Shown: positions 43,054 through 53,091, counted from the stretch's first letter. The stretch: DNA of 64,000 nt from Trypanosoma brucei gambiense DAL972 (GCF_000210295.1 NC_026743.1:3410001-3474000), one strand, 5' to 3'. Program-made: numbers and translations. The notes: a model not told the origin generated them from the sequence alone.

Positions 43054-43554
43054 TTACTTCTTCGGCTTGCTCTTGGGGACGGGCACACGCTCTTGGGGCT
43101 GCGTCATAAAAAGTTGCACGTGGCACGGACTGCGCATGTACGGTGTGATGCGACCATGTGCACGGAACGTACGGCGACGCACGCGAGGGGCCTGATCCAC
43201 CTGAACGTGTTTAATGACCATTTTGCCGGGGTCAAGCCCCTTCTCGATGGCGTTCGCCTCGGCGTTCTTCAACAGCGACAGCATTGCCACAACGGACTTG
43301 CGCGGCCAGCGTCCCTTCGTCTGCCCCCATTCCTTCGCTTGTGCTGTGTTACCAATCTTTCCATTGTAGCGCTTGAAGGGAATGCAGCGGGTTTTGGCCA
43401 GGACTTGACGGTACAGCTGCTGCGCTTTGCGGAGCTTCATACCGTTGATCACATTAGCCGTCTCGAAGGTATTCTTGTAGTGGCACCGGAGGTCGGCGAT
43501 CTTCGCCTTGGCCGTCTTCGAGGAAACCTGTGGCTTGCGGGAGTAATGCACCAT
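43054..43554 (-). CDS. RPL17: 60S ribosomal protein L17 (uL22)
   Basis: A 166-residue protein starting at ATG 43554 (MVHYSRKPQVSSKTAKAKI). It matches eukaryotic RPL17 of the uL22 family from end to end, with NTFETANVINGMKLRKAQQ, IPFKRYNGKIGNTAQAKEWG, GRWPRKSVVAMLSLLKNAEA, HVQVDQAPRVRRRTFRAHGR and a Lys/Pro-rich C-terminus. uL22 lines the peptide exit tunnel of the large subunit. Upstream, only about 20 bases separate the ATG from a long TA run that ends in AATAG, so the spliced 5' UTR is probably very short. Length is normal for a kinetoplastid L17. Confidence 0.97.
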   Translation of the reverse strand: MVHYSRKPQVSSKTAKAKIADLRCHYKNTFETANVINGMKLRKAQQLYRQVLAKTRCIPFKRYNGKIGNTAQAKEWGQTKGRWPRKSVVAMLSLLKNAEANAIEKGLDPGKMVIKHVQVDQAPRVRRRTFRAHGRITPYMRSPCHVQLFMTQPQERVPVPKSKPKK

Positions 43555-43573
43555 GGCTTGGCGGTAAAGTTCC

Positions 43574-43608
<35 letters not shown>

Positions 43609-43906
43609 TGTGGCAGTGGAGAAGCGCGGTGCAAAACAGAGCAAAATCGGACAACGAGTATACGAGCAAATAAGAAACAGTGAAAACAAGCAGAAGCACA
43701 GGAATAGAGATCACAAAAAGAGGCACAAAAAATCCACTGCAGCAGAAAATTGGCAGAGCTATGCAAGGAAAAAAAAAATGCCATCTACAACTCACGAGGC
43801 GGCCTGCTGTATACAAACGATTGTCAAGGGCATGATGTCCAATCCCACCCACTAAATCCGGTATATTAGTTTGTATCAGATATGTATAATATATATGTAT
43901 ATATAC
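43555..43906. other. Intergenic spacer
   Basis: A TA run at about 43577-43605 sits directly upstream of RPL17, with a pyrimidine-rich transcribed strand further upstream. More TA-rich sequence lies at 43885-43903. No gene. Confidence 0.55.
43577..43605. repeat. (TA)n run at the RPL17 5' end
   Basis: About 29 bases of alternating T and A. On the transcribed strand it lies between a C/T-rich stretch and the AG used or usable as splice acceptor some 18 bases before the RPL17 ATG. Confidence 0.85.
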
Positions 43907-44842
43907 TTACTTTCCCGCCTTACAACCCGCAATAATAGATTTCACGCGCGGAATGACTCTCGCGGCGATCGGTTGCAACCGGGGAACAAGACGTGGGGCC
44001 AGCACCACGGTGACAGCCACCTCCAAAGGCACAAGAAGCTTGTTCAGTAGAATTGAAAGAGCCAAAGCAGTCCAAAATGAGGGATATTTCTTCTCTCCCT
44101 TCCCGTTGCCGCTATCCACATCTGTAGATGGTGCCTCGGAAGTACCGTCCTCTTTTCCAACTTTGAACCCGTACGACCGAGCGTAAGCAACAACGTCGAT
44201 GTGAAGAAAGTACAAGGTAAAGAAAATAATAGCCAATAAGATGTTGTGAACGATGAGGTAAAGGAGCAAACCACCCGCACCGTAAGCGGCCAGTTTATGT
44301 TTTAAACCAGAAACCCCGTGCGGTGACGGCCCCGATGGTGGAGGAGGATTAACGTCCGGTGGAAAACCGCTACACGAGGACGAGGATGAACCGAAGCCGT
44401 CCGTATTCCCTACTATTCCGTTGGTCTTCACACCTGGGGAACCACTGTTTCTAAAAACACGATTCGCTTCGTCAACGAAAAGTTTTTGGCGTCGGTGATA
44501 CGTTGGGAAGCGGGTCGTGAACCCCTCAGGGACTTCGAACGTTGTTACATTGGTTACAAGATGATGGTAGTACGGCTTACGGTACTGCAATGAAAAATAT
44601 TCACGCCAAACCACACACGGATCGTCATAATGGGGAATCTCATTGCTTGTTATTGTAGCAGCAAACATCGGGCAAGGACGAGCCACACACATCGCGGCTC
44701 TAACCGCCGGTAGGACAACGCCTCTTCCAACAGCATGCTGATCCTTCACACCGTTCGACGGCGGGGCTACGCCGCTTGCCGCGTCATGTGCAAGACATCG
44801 GCATAAACCTACGTTTAACCTCACACAAGCTATCCGCCGCAT
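43907..44842 (-). CDS. WW-like plus DUF1279 (FAM210-like) membrane protein
   Basis: The frame is open to a TTG at 45016, but the upstream part contains a splice-tract-like stretch, so ATG 44842 (MRRIACVRLNVGLCRCLAH) is the likely start, giving 311 residues. The N-terminus is basic, short of acidic residues and fits a mitochondrial targeting signal. Residues about 77-107 resemble a WW domain (two aromatic anchors, RKPYYHHLVTNVTTFEVPEG). A Gly/Ser/Pro-rich linker precedes a DUF1279/FAM210-type domain (about 180-295) with the signature AAYGAGGLLLYLIVHN and a hydrophobic segment ILLAIIFFTLYFLHIDV, then a second hydrophobic stretch near 265-285. FAM210 proteins are mitochondrial membrane proteins. 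The WW-like module in front is unusual. Confidence 0.8.
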   Translation of the reverse strand: MRRIACVRLNVGLCRCLAHDAASGVAPPSNGVKDQHAVGRGVVLPAVRAAMCVARPCPMFAATITSNEIPHYDDPCVVWREYFSLQYRKPYYHHLVTNVTTFEVPEGFTTRFPTYHRRQKLFVDEANRVFRNSGSPGVKTNGIVGNTDGFGSSSSSCSGFPPDVNPPPPSGPSPHGVSGLKHKLAAYGAGGLLLYLIVHNILLAIIFFTLYFLHIDVVAYARSYGFKVGKEDGTSEAPSTDVDSGNGKGEKKYPSFWTALALSILLNKLLVPLEVAVTVVLAPRLVPRLQPIAARVIPRVKSIIAGCKAGK

Positions 44843-45080
44843 CAAGTCCTTCAACGCAGTAATATGGAAGAAGATCTTCAAAAAAAAATTATGAAGGGAA
44901 AGAGTCACTACAGTAGCCACAAAACGGGTAAACGAAACGAACGAAACAGACATGAAAGCACAGACAAGATGCTTTCCAATCGAAGACCTCCTAAGCAGAG
45001 GGGAGCACGTTGTCAAAAAAAAAAAGAAAATAACAAAAACAGTTGCCGTCCATCAGGCTTTTGCAGTGAGCACCAATGCT

Positions 45081-45881
45081 TTAAGCAGCCACCATCTTCC
45101 TTCCCATAGAGAGGAACTCGGAGTGCTCGTCGGTGGGGTCGCGCGACACCTCCGTCTCCGCCCAGAGGTCGGGGGTAAGGAAGCCGTATGTCTTGCGCAG
45201 CGCATAGAATGTGGCCATGATGAAATTACCACGCGTACGCGTCTTACCACATGAGCTAGTATATACGTCCTCAACGCCGGCAAACTCAAGAATCTTCTTC
45301 GGCACAGGCGCAGCAACGATACCAGCACCACGTGGGGCAGGGATCAAGCGAACGGCAACGGAGCCGCACTTCCCGGTTACCTTGATAGGGATTGTATGCG
45401 GTTCACCGATCTTGTTACCCCAGTAGCCACGGCGCACAGGCACAATACTCAGCTTCGCAGCGATCATTGACGCACGGATGGCCAGGGACACCTCCTTGCC
45501 GACGCGGGCGCCGACACCAATGTGGCCGTTACCGTCACCAACAACATTGAAGGCCTTGAAGCGTGTGCGCTGTCCGGCAGACGTTGCCTTCTGCACGGGG
45601 AAAACAAGCATCATCTCATCACGGAGGTCGCCTTCGCGGATCAGTTGGTCCACGATCTGATGCTCTTTGATGGGCATCGAAAAGAGGAAGATTTCCTCCA
45701 GCGAGGTGATCTTTTGATCCTTCACAAGGCGGCCAAGTTTTGTGCATGGCACCCATTCCTTCTCATCACCACCACCGCCACGACCGCCACGACCACCGCG
45801 ACCGCCGCGACCGCCACGTCCGCCACGGCCACGACCGAAGCCGCGCTGCTCGCCACCTGTACCGCGTGGTGCGTCAGCCAT
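45081..45881 (-). CDS. RPS2: 40S ribosomal protein S2 (uS5), copy 1
   Basis: A 266-residue protein starting at ATG 45881 ([20 protein letters not shown]). An Arg/Gly-Gly-rich N-terminal extension precedes the uS5 fold, with [58 protein letters not shown] and [19 protein letters not shown]2 sits at the mRNA entry of the small subunit. The RGG region is a likely arginine methylation target. The protein is identical to the one encoded at 61915-62715, and the DNA identity begins and ends at the coding region. A pyrimidine tract at about 45922-45965 on the transcribed strand provides a splice signal that differs from that of copy 2. Confidence 0.97.
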   Translation of the reverse strand: MADAPRGTGGEQRGFGRGRGGRGGRGGRGGRGGRGGGGDEKEWVPCTKLGRLVKDQKITSLEEIFLFSMPIKEHQIVDQLIREGDLRDEMMLVFPVQKATSAGQRTRFKAFNVVGDGNGHIGVGARVGKEVSLAIRASMIAAKLSIVPVRRGYWGNKIGEPHTIPIKVTGKCGSVAVRLIPAPRGAGIVAAPVPKKILEFAGVEDVYTSSCGKTRTRGNFIMATFYALRKTYGFLTPDLWAETEVSRDPTDEHSEFLSMGRKMVAA

Positions 45882-46358
45882 TCTCGGTTCAACTATGACA
45901 GCTTATCGTTTCAAATAACGGAGGAAAAAGCAATAAAAAGAGCAAAGACAAAATTTAAAAAAAAACGAAAGAAGGTGCTGCAGTGATCAAAGGAAAGGGA
46001 ACCTCAAAAAGGGAATGAAGTACGCCGACGCCCACAGACAAACATACGTAGTCAAAAATTAATCAGAACGCCTTCTAATCGCAGAGATTGGTCGGTGAAA
46101 GCCACCTGAGCAGCTAGCAGCATGCTAGAAGATATTGTACATCTGTCTCCCCGCGAAAGGGAAAAAAACATACAAATAAACATATATACACGCTATAATA
46201 CAGTTCCTTCGACCTCGTCTATTCCCCTGAACTCTATTACCACTACAGTTCCACTCTCTCAATTTTTCCAACACTTAATTTGTGATAATGAAAAAGTTGG
46301 GGAACCCTAACTTCGGGAATATATATATATGAGTATTTTCACCGGCGTGCCCTCACTC
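45882..46358. other. Intergenic spacer
   Basis: 3' UTR of the acidic LRR gene and RPS2 copy 1 5' UTR. Pyrimidine-rich transcribed strand at 45922-45975; short TA run at 46319-46330. No gene. Confidence 0.55.
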
Positions 46359-49300
46359 CTACACCGTTGCGACTACCTGCGTTAGATGCTCCATGCGGCG
46401 AGCGGTGAGTGTGGCCTCCAGTTGGCCAAGGGCATCCTCGGCATCTACAGCGCCATCGAAGCGCAAAAGCACACCGAGGTCGACAAACAACAAACTCTTT
46501 ATTTGCCGTATAACCTCCGCCAACACCGGAAGGTGCGACTCCATTTCCAGCTTGCGGCTCCACAAGGAGAGTAGCTCTAATCTAGTGGCGTTGGAACGCA
46601 ACAACTCAGCGAAATTCAGCAACTCACCCGCAGTAAAAGGGTTGTCAGACACAATAAGTTCCTGCAGAGACCCCAGTACTTCGTCTGGGAAAGCTTTAGC
46701 ATCAGCCACTTCGGCATTCTTAATACTAAGAAACCTGAGGCCTGACGGCTTGAGGAACTTAAAGGTTGCCGATACACCCGCTGCCCCGAGAGGTATTTGA
46801 TCAAGCGACAATCTCTCCAGTGTTCCCTTACACCGAGATAGTAGGCATCCGAGTGCACCACCACCTTCAGCACCACCCAGGTTGTTACGCGACAACTGTA
46901 ACTCCCGCAACACAAAGTTGCCTTCCGGGGATGCTCCGGACCACTTCAGAATGTGCTCTGGTCCCAATTCATTGCCATTAAGATGAAGGATATCCAAACG
47001 GCTGCATAATCCACCCAGTGCCTCGACCTCATCGTCACCCCAACACTGGGAGAGGTCGTTAAAACCTAATAACAGTGTTGTGATATTACCAGCAGCAACT
47101 GCAGACAAAAGTTCAAAAAAACAGGAAGACTTGGAACCCTCTTGGTTGACGTCCGGGCACTCCGATGAATCGGGTAGTCCCTCCCCCAATACCTCCGTAC
47201 CCGCTTCATGAGACAGCTCGACAAACCCAATGCGATTACCCTCAAGTGAAAGCGAAGTAATCGTCTTGTTGGTACGCAAACTCTCAGCCAGTGCGCGGAT
47301 GGTTTCCGGGTACATGTCGTTGTACGCTAGATCAAGCACCTTAAGCGTGTTATTGCGACGAAGAGCCGCGAAGAGAGAAGAACAACCGGGCGTAACACCG
47401 CTGGGCACATCCACGACACTCGGCGCAACTGCCTCATCCCCATCGCTTGCAACATCTTCAACTACCTTTGCCGCGCGCTTCCTCCCGAAGACATTGCGGC
47501 GCAAAAGAAGGCACTCTACCGTCTTATTTTCCGCGAGGACGTTTCCGATATGCTTCATTCCGTGGCTTCCAATCTGGCAACTTCCAAGGTCCAGTACTCG
47601 AAGGAAAGGAACGCAGCGTTTTTGTGAAGTAACGGGTATACTCCATTTTCCGAGAACATCCAGAAGCGCCGATATTTCCTCCTCTATGTTATTGACATCC
47701 CCTTCTCCATCCGGGCTGGGTATGTGCTGATCATCTTCGTGCACCACCTGTTCCTGTTCTTCGTCCCCCCCGTGCTGGTCCTCGTCAAATTCCCCACCAT
47801 AATCACTTGCTGCGCCAAAAGTGGCTGTTTCGTCAATAGCCAAGACGTCTGCACTTGCCCTTGAGTTCCCTGTAATCCACGCCTTAAAGGTTTGTAACCA
47901 CAAGAGGTACTCAGATTGCATCCGGTCACGCTCGCGCGACTCCTCAACCAGCGTCCTCTTGTAATCTACTGTCAATTTGTTGAGCAGTCGGTCCGCATCG
48001 TTCGATAAATCCTTTTGGATACGCTCTTCCTCCTCCTCCTCAAGCTGTAACTCGTGCCGTAACGCAGAGGCTAAAGCAACGGCACCTTTATTCCCAATGG
48101 GGTTGCCACGCAGACGAAGGACCTGTATGTGTGACCACCCGCTCCGGCGCCTGCAGTACTTGTCAATCTCAACACGTTTTTCTTCAGCCAATTCCTCACG
48201 GATGATGGCGTGCTCCTCCATCAGCAATGAAGCCTCACGTACATATTGATTAGCACAACCCCGGCGTAACTCCCTCTCCTCCTTGTATAGCCTACGAAAT
48301 AGGCGGTTGAACTTCCTCTCTAGATGTGGTGGAAGGGGTTTGGGCTTTCCTTCTCCCTCTTCATCCTCCTCCTCTTCTTCTTCCTCCTCCCCTTCCTCTT
48401 CCGCATCCCCGTCAGCCGCGTCCTCCTGCTGCTCCTCATTCCCTTCATCCTCTTCATCCTCCTCGTCGTCATTTTCATTATCCGACCCATCTTTCATTAG
48501 TGGTGAACCACCTTCCTGTGTGCCATCTTGGTCGGTGCCCTCTTCCTCCACGGGGTCCTCTACTTCCTCGTCATCTTCAAAATCATCCCCTTCATCCTCT
48601 TCTTCATCCTGGCCAATAAAAAAGGAAACGGATTCAAGACCAACACCATCATCCTCCTCGTCCACAACAGCATCTTCCTCCCCATCTTGCACATCCTGAG
48701 GATAGAGCCGTGTGTCAGACTTCACGAGGGCTTCCAGCAGCTGCTGCGCCGTTATCCCATTGATGTTATTATTATTAAGGTTCAGGTCGACAACGAACTT
48801 ATTAAACTTAATAAATTCGACAAGTTGCGCTAACGCATCGCTGTCATCCTTCGTCAGACCTAAGTCATTGCCTTCAAGATCCAGAACGCGAATCATCGTA
48901 TCCTTCAGCATCGGCAGCAGTGACTCAGCAACCCGACCAAACTTTGTGTTGGGCAAACCCAACACCTCAAGCTCCTTTGCTCCATGAAAAAAATTCTGGA
49001 AATCGTCAATTGAAGAACCTTCAACGAACTCACCGGAAACTGTAAGGGAACGAAGATGCCCCAACATACGGTGGTTTGCACATATAACGGTAAAAATGTC
49101 ATGAATCGCAACAGTTTTCGCCGGTGCTAACATGAGAGTGACATGTCGCATATTATCCGATGTCCTGTAGTCTTTGGATTGCGCCTCCGTTCGTACAATG
49201 TGATTAAGAAAATCCACTATTTGATCTGAGGGAAGCTGAACATTCGAAAGAGCTTCGGGTGACGGAAACGCATTCCATATGTGTGAGGTATGGTAACCTA

Positions 49301-49670
49301 CAAGTGGCTGACCTCTTGGAGTCGTACAGCGGACCTCATCCTCAACATTCGCAACAAGTGGTTGGGTACCGTCAGAAAAAACGCGCGCGGCAGAACAACT
49401 ACTGCATGGCCACCATGCCAAATTAGATCTAGAACATACAATAGACGCGTTGAACCGTAAAATTGAACACTCCACTTCCCGCGCCACCTCCGCCTCAAGA
49501 GCCTTGGCTGCAATGCCGTGTTGGGCCGCGATATCACCCTTTACTTTCGCACTGTTTACCCGTGGAGGAGCAGCAGCAACTCCACTTTCTGCGGCACAAC
49601 TCCCCAAATGCAAACTATCAAACTGCACAGCATCGTCGGCGGAGGAAAATGTACACCATGATCGTGACAT
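46359..49670 (-). CDS. Ribonuclease-inhibitor-type LRR protein with acidic insert (1103 aa)
   Basis: The frame opens with a GTG at 49673; the next codon is ATG 49670 (MSRSWCTFSSADDAVQF), taken as start. Leucine-rich repeats of the long RI type occur in several blocks: IRVLDLEGNDLG and VVDLNLNNNNINGITAQQLL near 275-325, LRGNPIGNKGAVALASAL near 525, LRVLDLGSCQIGSHGMKHIG and LKVLDLAYNDMYPETIRAL near 695-800, and LRELQLSRNNLGG near 930. Between blocks 1 and 2 is a very acidic insert (about residues 350-450, long Glu/Asp runs). RI-type LRRs bind proteins; the acidic insert could bind basic proteins such as histones or tubulin-associated factors, which is only inference. Of eukaryotic NLR type by fold, but with no NTPase domain. 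Confidence 0.9.
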   Translation of the reverse strand: MSRSWCTFSSADDAVQFDSLHLGSCAAESGVAAAPPRVNSAKVKGDIAAQHGIAAKALEAEVAREVECSILRFNASIVCSRSNLAWWPCSSCSAARVFSDGTQPLVANVEDEVRCTTPRGQPLVGYHTSHIWNAFPSPEALSNVQLPSDQIVDFLNHIVRTEAQSKDYRTSDNMRHVTLMLAPAKTVAIHDIFTVICANHRMLGHLRSLTVSGEFVEGSSIDDFQNFFHGAKELEVLGLPNTKFGRVAESLLPMLKDTMIRVLDLEGNDLGLTKDDSDALAQLVEFIKFNKFVVDLNLNNNNINGITAQQLLEALVKSDTRLYPQDVQDGEEDAVVDEEDDGVGLESVSFFIGQDEEEDEGDDFEDDEEVEDPVEEEGTDQDGTQEGGSPLMKDGSDNENDDEEDEEDEGNEEQQEDAADGDAEEEGEEEEEEEEDEEGEGKPKPLPPHLERKFNRLFRRLYKEERELRRGCANQYVREASLLMEEHAIIREELAEEKRVEIDKYCRRRSGWSHIQVLRLRGNPIGNKGAVALASALRHELQLEEEEEERIQKDLSNDADRLLNKLTVDYKRTLVEESRERDRMQSEYLLWLQTFKAWITGNSRASADVLAIDETATFGAASDYGGEFDEDQHGGDEEQEQVVHEDDQHIPSPDGEGDVNNIEEEISALLDVLGKWSIPVTSQKRCVPFLRVLDLGSCQIGSHGMKHIGNVLAENKTVECLLLRRNVFGRKRAAKVVEDVASDGDEAVAPSVVDVPSGVTPGCSSLFAALRRNNTLKVLDLAYNDMYPETIRALAESLRTNKTITSLSLEGNRIGFVELSHEAGTEVLGEGLPDSSECPDVNQEGSKSSCFFELLSAVAAGNITTLLLGFNDLSQCWGDDEVEALGGLCSRLDILHLNGNELGPEHILKWSGASPEGNFVLRELQLSRNNLGGAEGGGALGCLLSRCKGTLERLSLDQIPLGAAGVSATFKFLKPSGLRFLSIKNAEVADAKAFPDEVLGSLQELIVSDNPFTAGELLNFAELLRSNATRLELLSLWSRKLEMESHLPVLAEVIRQIKSLLFVDLGVLLRFDGAVDAEDALGQLEATLTARRMEHLTQVVATV

Positions 49671-49960
49671 CACAAATATATTTACTCCTATCCTACACAG
49701 ATAACAATCAGGTCACAACAAGGTAAAAAAGAAAAAGAAAAATAACTAAACTACCAACAAACACACCAAAGTACAAACCGTACATAACTCTAATTAACAT
49801 ATGCTACGAACCTTCATGCATCACCAAATAAAAACATAACAAACAAAAAGACACATTAACCAGAATTTTTTAAAAAAAACAAAAATAAAAATATACATAA
49901 ACTAGGATCACCAAAAAAAAAAAATTATCATACAAAGCAACAACACAACATCTAAACTAT

Positions 49961-50116
49961 TTACCATGCATTAACGACCAACTTAAATACTGCCTCCCCT
50001 TCGGGATTCTTGTCAGGATGTAACTCGAGCGCCTTCAGTTTGTAAGCCTCTCGTATTCCTTCCTTAGACGCAGTCCTTGGAACCCCCAGGATCGCATAAT
50101 AGTCCGCCTGCTGCAT
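49961..50116 (-). CDS. 51-aa J-domain fragment with HPD motif
   Basis: A short frame starts at ATG 50116 with an in-frame TGA upstream, and ends in TAA at 49961. It encodes a recognisable J domain up to helix [23 protein letters not shown], then [16 protein letters not shown] and [10 protein letters not shown], where it stops. The catalytic His-Pro-Asp that stimulates Hsp70 is intact, but helix IV and the usual end of helix III are missing. It may be a remnant of a decayed DnaJ gene, a mini J protein, or the start of a gene broken by a premature stop. The next gene upstream (50666-51823) is J-like but has no HPD. I have no evidence for expression. Confidence 0.6.
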   Translation of the reverse strand: MQQADYYAILGVPRTASKEGIREAYKLKALELHPDKNPEGEAVFKLVVNAW

Positions 50117-50665
50117 ACCGTACTTTTTCCCTTCCCTTTCTCAGCAGTAATAAGGGAGAAGTGCAGTGGTAAAAGAAGTAGAAATAAAATAAGAGACAGC
50201 GACTTTAAGAAGCAGCAACAGACTCATAGATCCAACAAGACAATCAATAGCGAGCTCGGCAAGCACGTAAGCACCGCCCCCATTTACACACAAGAAAAAG
50301 GAAACATATACTCCGTTGCTTACACGGTCAAGGGGAAAGGATCATAGGGAAACCAGGCAAGCAAAGCCACAATACGTTTCGCCCCACTATCGGCAGGGTA
50401 AACCACCACATATTAAAGACGAACAGGAAGACATGGAGACAACACGCCACGCACAGAAGCCACACCCAACGTATATAAGTGCGCGAGTCCCATCTTCTCA
50501 CACTAGCCATCTATTACATTCAATACTGCATAGGACAAGGGCGTACAGAGAAAATTCAAGCAACCATTCTGAACCGGTTATCCAACAAATAAAAATATGC
50601 TGCATTCCCTTAACCATCCACACCACAGCATCCTAAAAGGAATGACGGTAACGCACCACGTATGT
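50117..50665. other. Intergenic spacer
   Basis: 3' UTR of the J-like membrane protein gene and upstream region of the J fragment. A purine-rich plus strand just before the fragment (50138-50160) gives a pyrimidine tract on the transcribed strand. No further gene. Confidence 0.5.
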
Positions 50666-51823
50666 CTATTCACCGTTCCGCCGTCTCTCCTCCTCTATCG
50701 CATCTTCCCATTCAAGATCCTCCATTATGCTCTCCGACTGCCGCAGTGCAGCTGGAAGGCGCGAAAGGACGAAGCCTACTGCGCAAAGTAACACAATGGT
50801 CTCACCCCACAGTCCAATATATTCCTGCATGAAGTCCAGCCACGAAATTATCACACGGTATTTAAACGTTCCAAGCGTCATCTCCTGTCCCCATCCACCA
50901 CTGCGAGCACTGGTATACCGCATATGCTCTGGAGGCTTTATCCCATAGAGAAGATAGTAATTACGTGCCTCAGGGTTCACAAGAATGTCGTATGCATCCT
51001 TCAGCTCCTCAAGAACCATCGACCGGTCTTCCTCATTCTTCTCCGTCTCTTCCACTAATTTCTTTTTTGTTTCGTATGCTCTCTTCAGTTCAGCGGGGTC
51101 GACTGAGCGTGCGTCCTTCGTATCCTTCGTGTCCAGCAAAACACTGAAAAGTTCACGGTCTACCTGAGAGGCAAGGCGATTGTACGCAAGCTCCACCTGT
51201 TGATTCTTGGCTTCGCACGCACGACCACAGTGAACCAGCTGCCCTCGCGCATCCTGATGTTCTTTATACGCCTTACGGATTTCCTGCCGGATGCGGTAGT
51301 TCTCCCGCCGTCGTTCCTTGTCAAGGTCCTCTCCACCTGCCTCATCAGCAGCAGCTCCGGTAGATTTCGGACGGATTCTCCCCTTCACACCCAATATTTC
51401 GTAATAGCTCTCCGCTTCACTTGGAGTGACGGCACCATCATGAGTCGGATTGACCTCACCGAACCCTTTGCCACTCTCAATCTGAGGTGGCTCCAGGTTA
51501 AACTCCACGTCATACTTCGCTAACGCAAGCAACGAAATGGCAATCACTACCGCTACGGAGAAAAAAATGCGAAACATAGAGCCAGAATTTTCATGCTCGC
51601 CTACGACAGCATCCCACTCGGCTTGAGTGATTATACCACGGTTGGGGTCCCGTCGAGAGTAGCGGTTGGTATTAGCAAACCGTGAATTGGGCCGCTGCAC
51701 ACCATACATGGCGTTGTGCCGTGCAAACACATCCTCCCGAGCAGCACGAGCCGCGCTCTCCTCCAGCTTGTTACGCCGCTCCTGAGCCTGCTGCTGCCGT
51801 ATTTGCGCTGCTCGAGGTATCAT
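50666..51823 (-). CDS. Two-TM protein with degenerate J-like domains (385 aa)
   Basis: The frame opens at a TTG three codons earlier; ATG 51823 (MIPRAAQIRQQQAQERR) is the start. A Gln/Arg/Glu-rich helix leads to one membrane segment (FRIFFSVAVVIAISLLALA, about 84-102) and a second near 340-355 (ETIVLLCAVGFVLSRL). Between them are two stretches that follow the J-domain pattern but lack HPD: residues 139-220 (ESYYEILGVKG, IRKAYKEHQDARG, VELAYNRLASQ) and 240-295 (LKRAYETKKKLVEE, LEELKDAYDILVNPEARNYY). In both, the HPD position carries other residues, so classical Hsp70 stimulation is not expected. The layout recalls Sec63 or ER J-like proteins, but I cannot place it precisely. A 51-aa HPD-bearing J fragment lies downstream. 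Confidence 0.85.
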   Translation of the reverse strand: MIPRAAQIRQQQAQERRNKLEESAARAAREDVFARHNAMYGVQRPNSRFANTNRYSRRDPNRGIITQAEWDAVVGEHENSGSMFRIFFSVAVVIAISLLALAKYDVEFNLEPPQIESGKGFGEVNPTHDGAVTPSEAESYYEILGVKGRIRPKSTGAAADEAGGEDLDKERRRENYRIRQEIRKAYKEHQDARGQLVHCGRACEAKNQQVELAYNRLASQVDRELFSVLLDTKDTKDARSVDPAELKRAYETKKKLVEETEKNEEDRSMVLEELKDAYDILVNPEARNYYLLYGIKPPEHMRYTSARSGGWGQEMTLGTFKYRVIISWLDFMQEYIGLWGETIVLLCAVGFVLSRLPAALRQSESIMEDLEWEDAIEEERRRNGE

Positions 51824-52335
51824 ACTTAGCAACTTAGAGCTACACTCCCCATTAGTAACAAATTAAAAACAGGATTCAAGGAAGAAGAGGGGAAAAATAA
51901 AAAAAGAAACGGTGATACGACGGGGAAAATAATCGAAGGAAAGCAGTTTGGTGCGGAAATAGGATTGCACAAACAATCACAATGTAGTCGCCCACATACC
52001 ACACAGTCAGTTACGTCCCTGTTATTACGTAAAATGATTAACGTCGATCATATAAATGATTTCATTATTCCTTTATTTTCCCCCACTCATACAGAAAACT
52101 TCCATTTACTTCCGTTGCATATTCATCTTTCTTCTCTTGCCTTATAATAGTTTTTCTCGCTGTTATTCGCTGGTTCCTTCTTAATGTTCGTTTCCCCTCC
52201 CCACTCCAACCCGGGCATAGGAAACGTGAAACACAAACATATAATCTCAGATCACACAGTCAGACAAAGAGCTCCCCACGCAGCCTCTCCCACCAAACGT
52301 GGCTTTCCTACATCCTTTTGTCCACATTCCTATTC
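51824..52335. other. Intergenic spacer
   Basis: Fibrillarin-copy 3' UTR and the J-like gene 5' region. A-rich run at 51895-51910. No gene seen. Confidence 0.55.
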
Positions 52336-53022
52336 CTATTGCGGGGGGGATTTGTAGTAACCTGTAACCACAGCGTGGTCACGCTCGAACGGTTCCAGCG
52401 AGGCCTGTTCCTTCGGTCTCAGCCCTGAGTCCTTCAGCTTCTGCACCTCCGATGCAAAAACAGTAGCAGAGTCCGCTGTCGAATCAATGCAATTGGCCTT
52501 TATCGAAATAACAAAACCACCGTTCTGTTTCAAGAAGTGTTGTGCATTCAGAGCTAATATTCGCGCCTGGTCGGGTTGAGCAACATCCATAAAGATGCAG
52601 TCTACCAAACGCGGTATCAGCATCCGATATTTCTGCGGGTAGCGGGCATCCTCAAGGATCGGGACAATATTACTCCGACGTTTCGACATCTCCTCCAGGT
52701 CACGCCCGCTACGGTGTGAGAACTCCACAGCGTACACAACACCCTCCGGACCCACCAAATCAGACACATGACTAACAGTTGTCCCACTGGCAGCACCCAG
52801 GTATAACACTGTTGAGCCCGGTTCCATGTATATCTGAGCAACACCAGCGTAAATCGCCGCCGCAAGTTTCGACCGGTATGGATTCCATACGCGGAACTCG
52901 CAGGACTCGGTCTCTCCGGCAATTGTACCGCTTACGCGCTTCTCACCGTATATGGAGACACCAGGTACAAGTGACTTTGTGGCAAGAGTGTCTTTACCCG
53001 CAAGGAGGTAGCAGCCACGCAT
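52336..53022 (-). CDS. NOP1: Fibrillarin (NOP1) copy, start and Gly/Arg region lost
   Basis: The methyltransferase core is complete: [53 protein letters not shown] (AdoMet site), [32 protein letters not shown] and [19 protein letters not shown]. The open frame continues past the ATG at 53022 up to codon TTT at 53089-53091, covering [11 protein letters not shown] and a remnant [12 protein letters not shown] of the usual Gly/Arg-rich N-terminus, but an in-frame TAA (53092-53094) comes before any ATG. The copy thus either starts at 53022, cutting into the first strand of the domain, or is a recently decayed pseudogene. Fibrillarin 2'-O-methylates rRNA within box C/D snoRNPs in the nucleolus; loss of the Gly/Arg region should affect nucleolar targeting. 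Confidence 0.75.
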   Translation of the reverse strand: MRGCYLLAGKDTLATKSLVPGVSIYGEKRVSGTIAGETESCEFRVWNPYRSKLAAAIYAGVAQIYMEPGSTVLYLGAASGTTVSHVSDLVGPEGVVYAVEFSHRSGRDLEEMSKRRSNIVPILEDARYPQKYRMLIPRLVDCIFMDVAQPDQARILALNAQHFLKQNGGFVISIKANCIDSTADSATVFASEVQKLKDSGLRPKEQASLEPFERDHAVVTGYYKSPPQ

Positions 53023-53091
53023 ACGAGCATGGGGTTGGAATATGTTGCCCTTCACCCCACCGCCGGCTTTGCCTCCGCCTCGTCCGCCAAA

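Noticed and set aside
44843..45016. A 58-residue N-terminal extension of the FAM210-like protein
   Set aside because: It would start at TTG and includes a stretch encoded by a splice-tract-like T run; ATG 44842 gives a better targeting-type N-terminus.
48283..48699. Ser- and Leu-rich plus-strand frames
   Set aside because: They are antisense shadows of the Glu/Asp-rich insert of the LRR gene.
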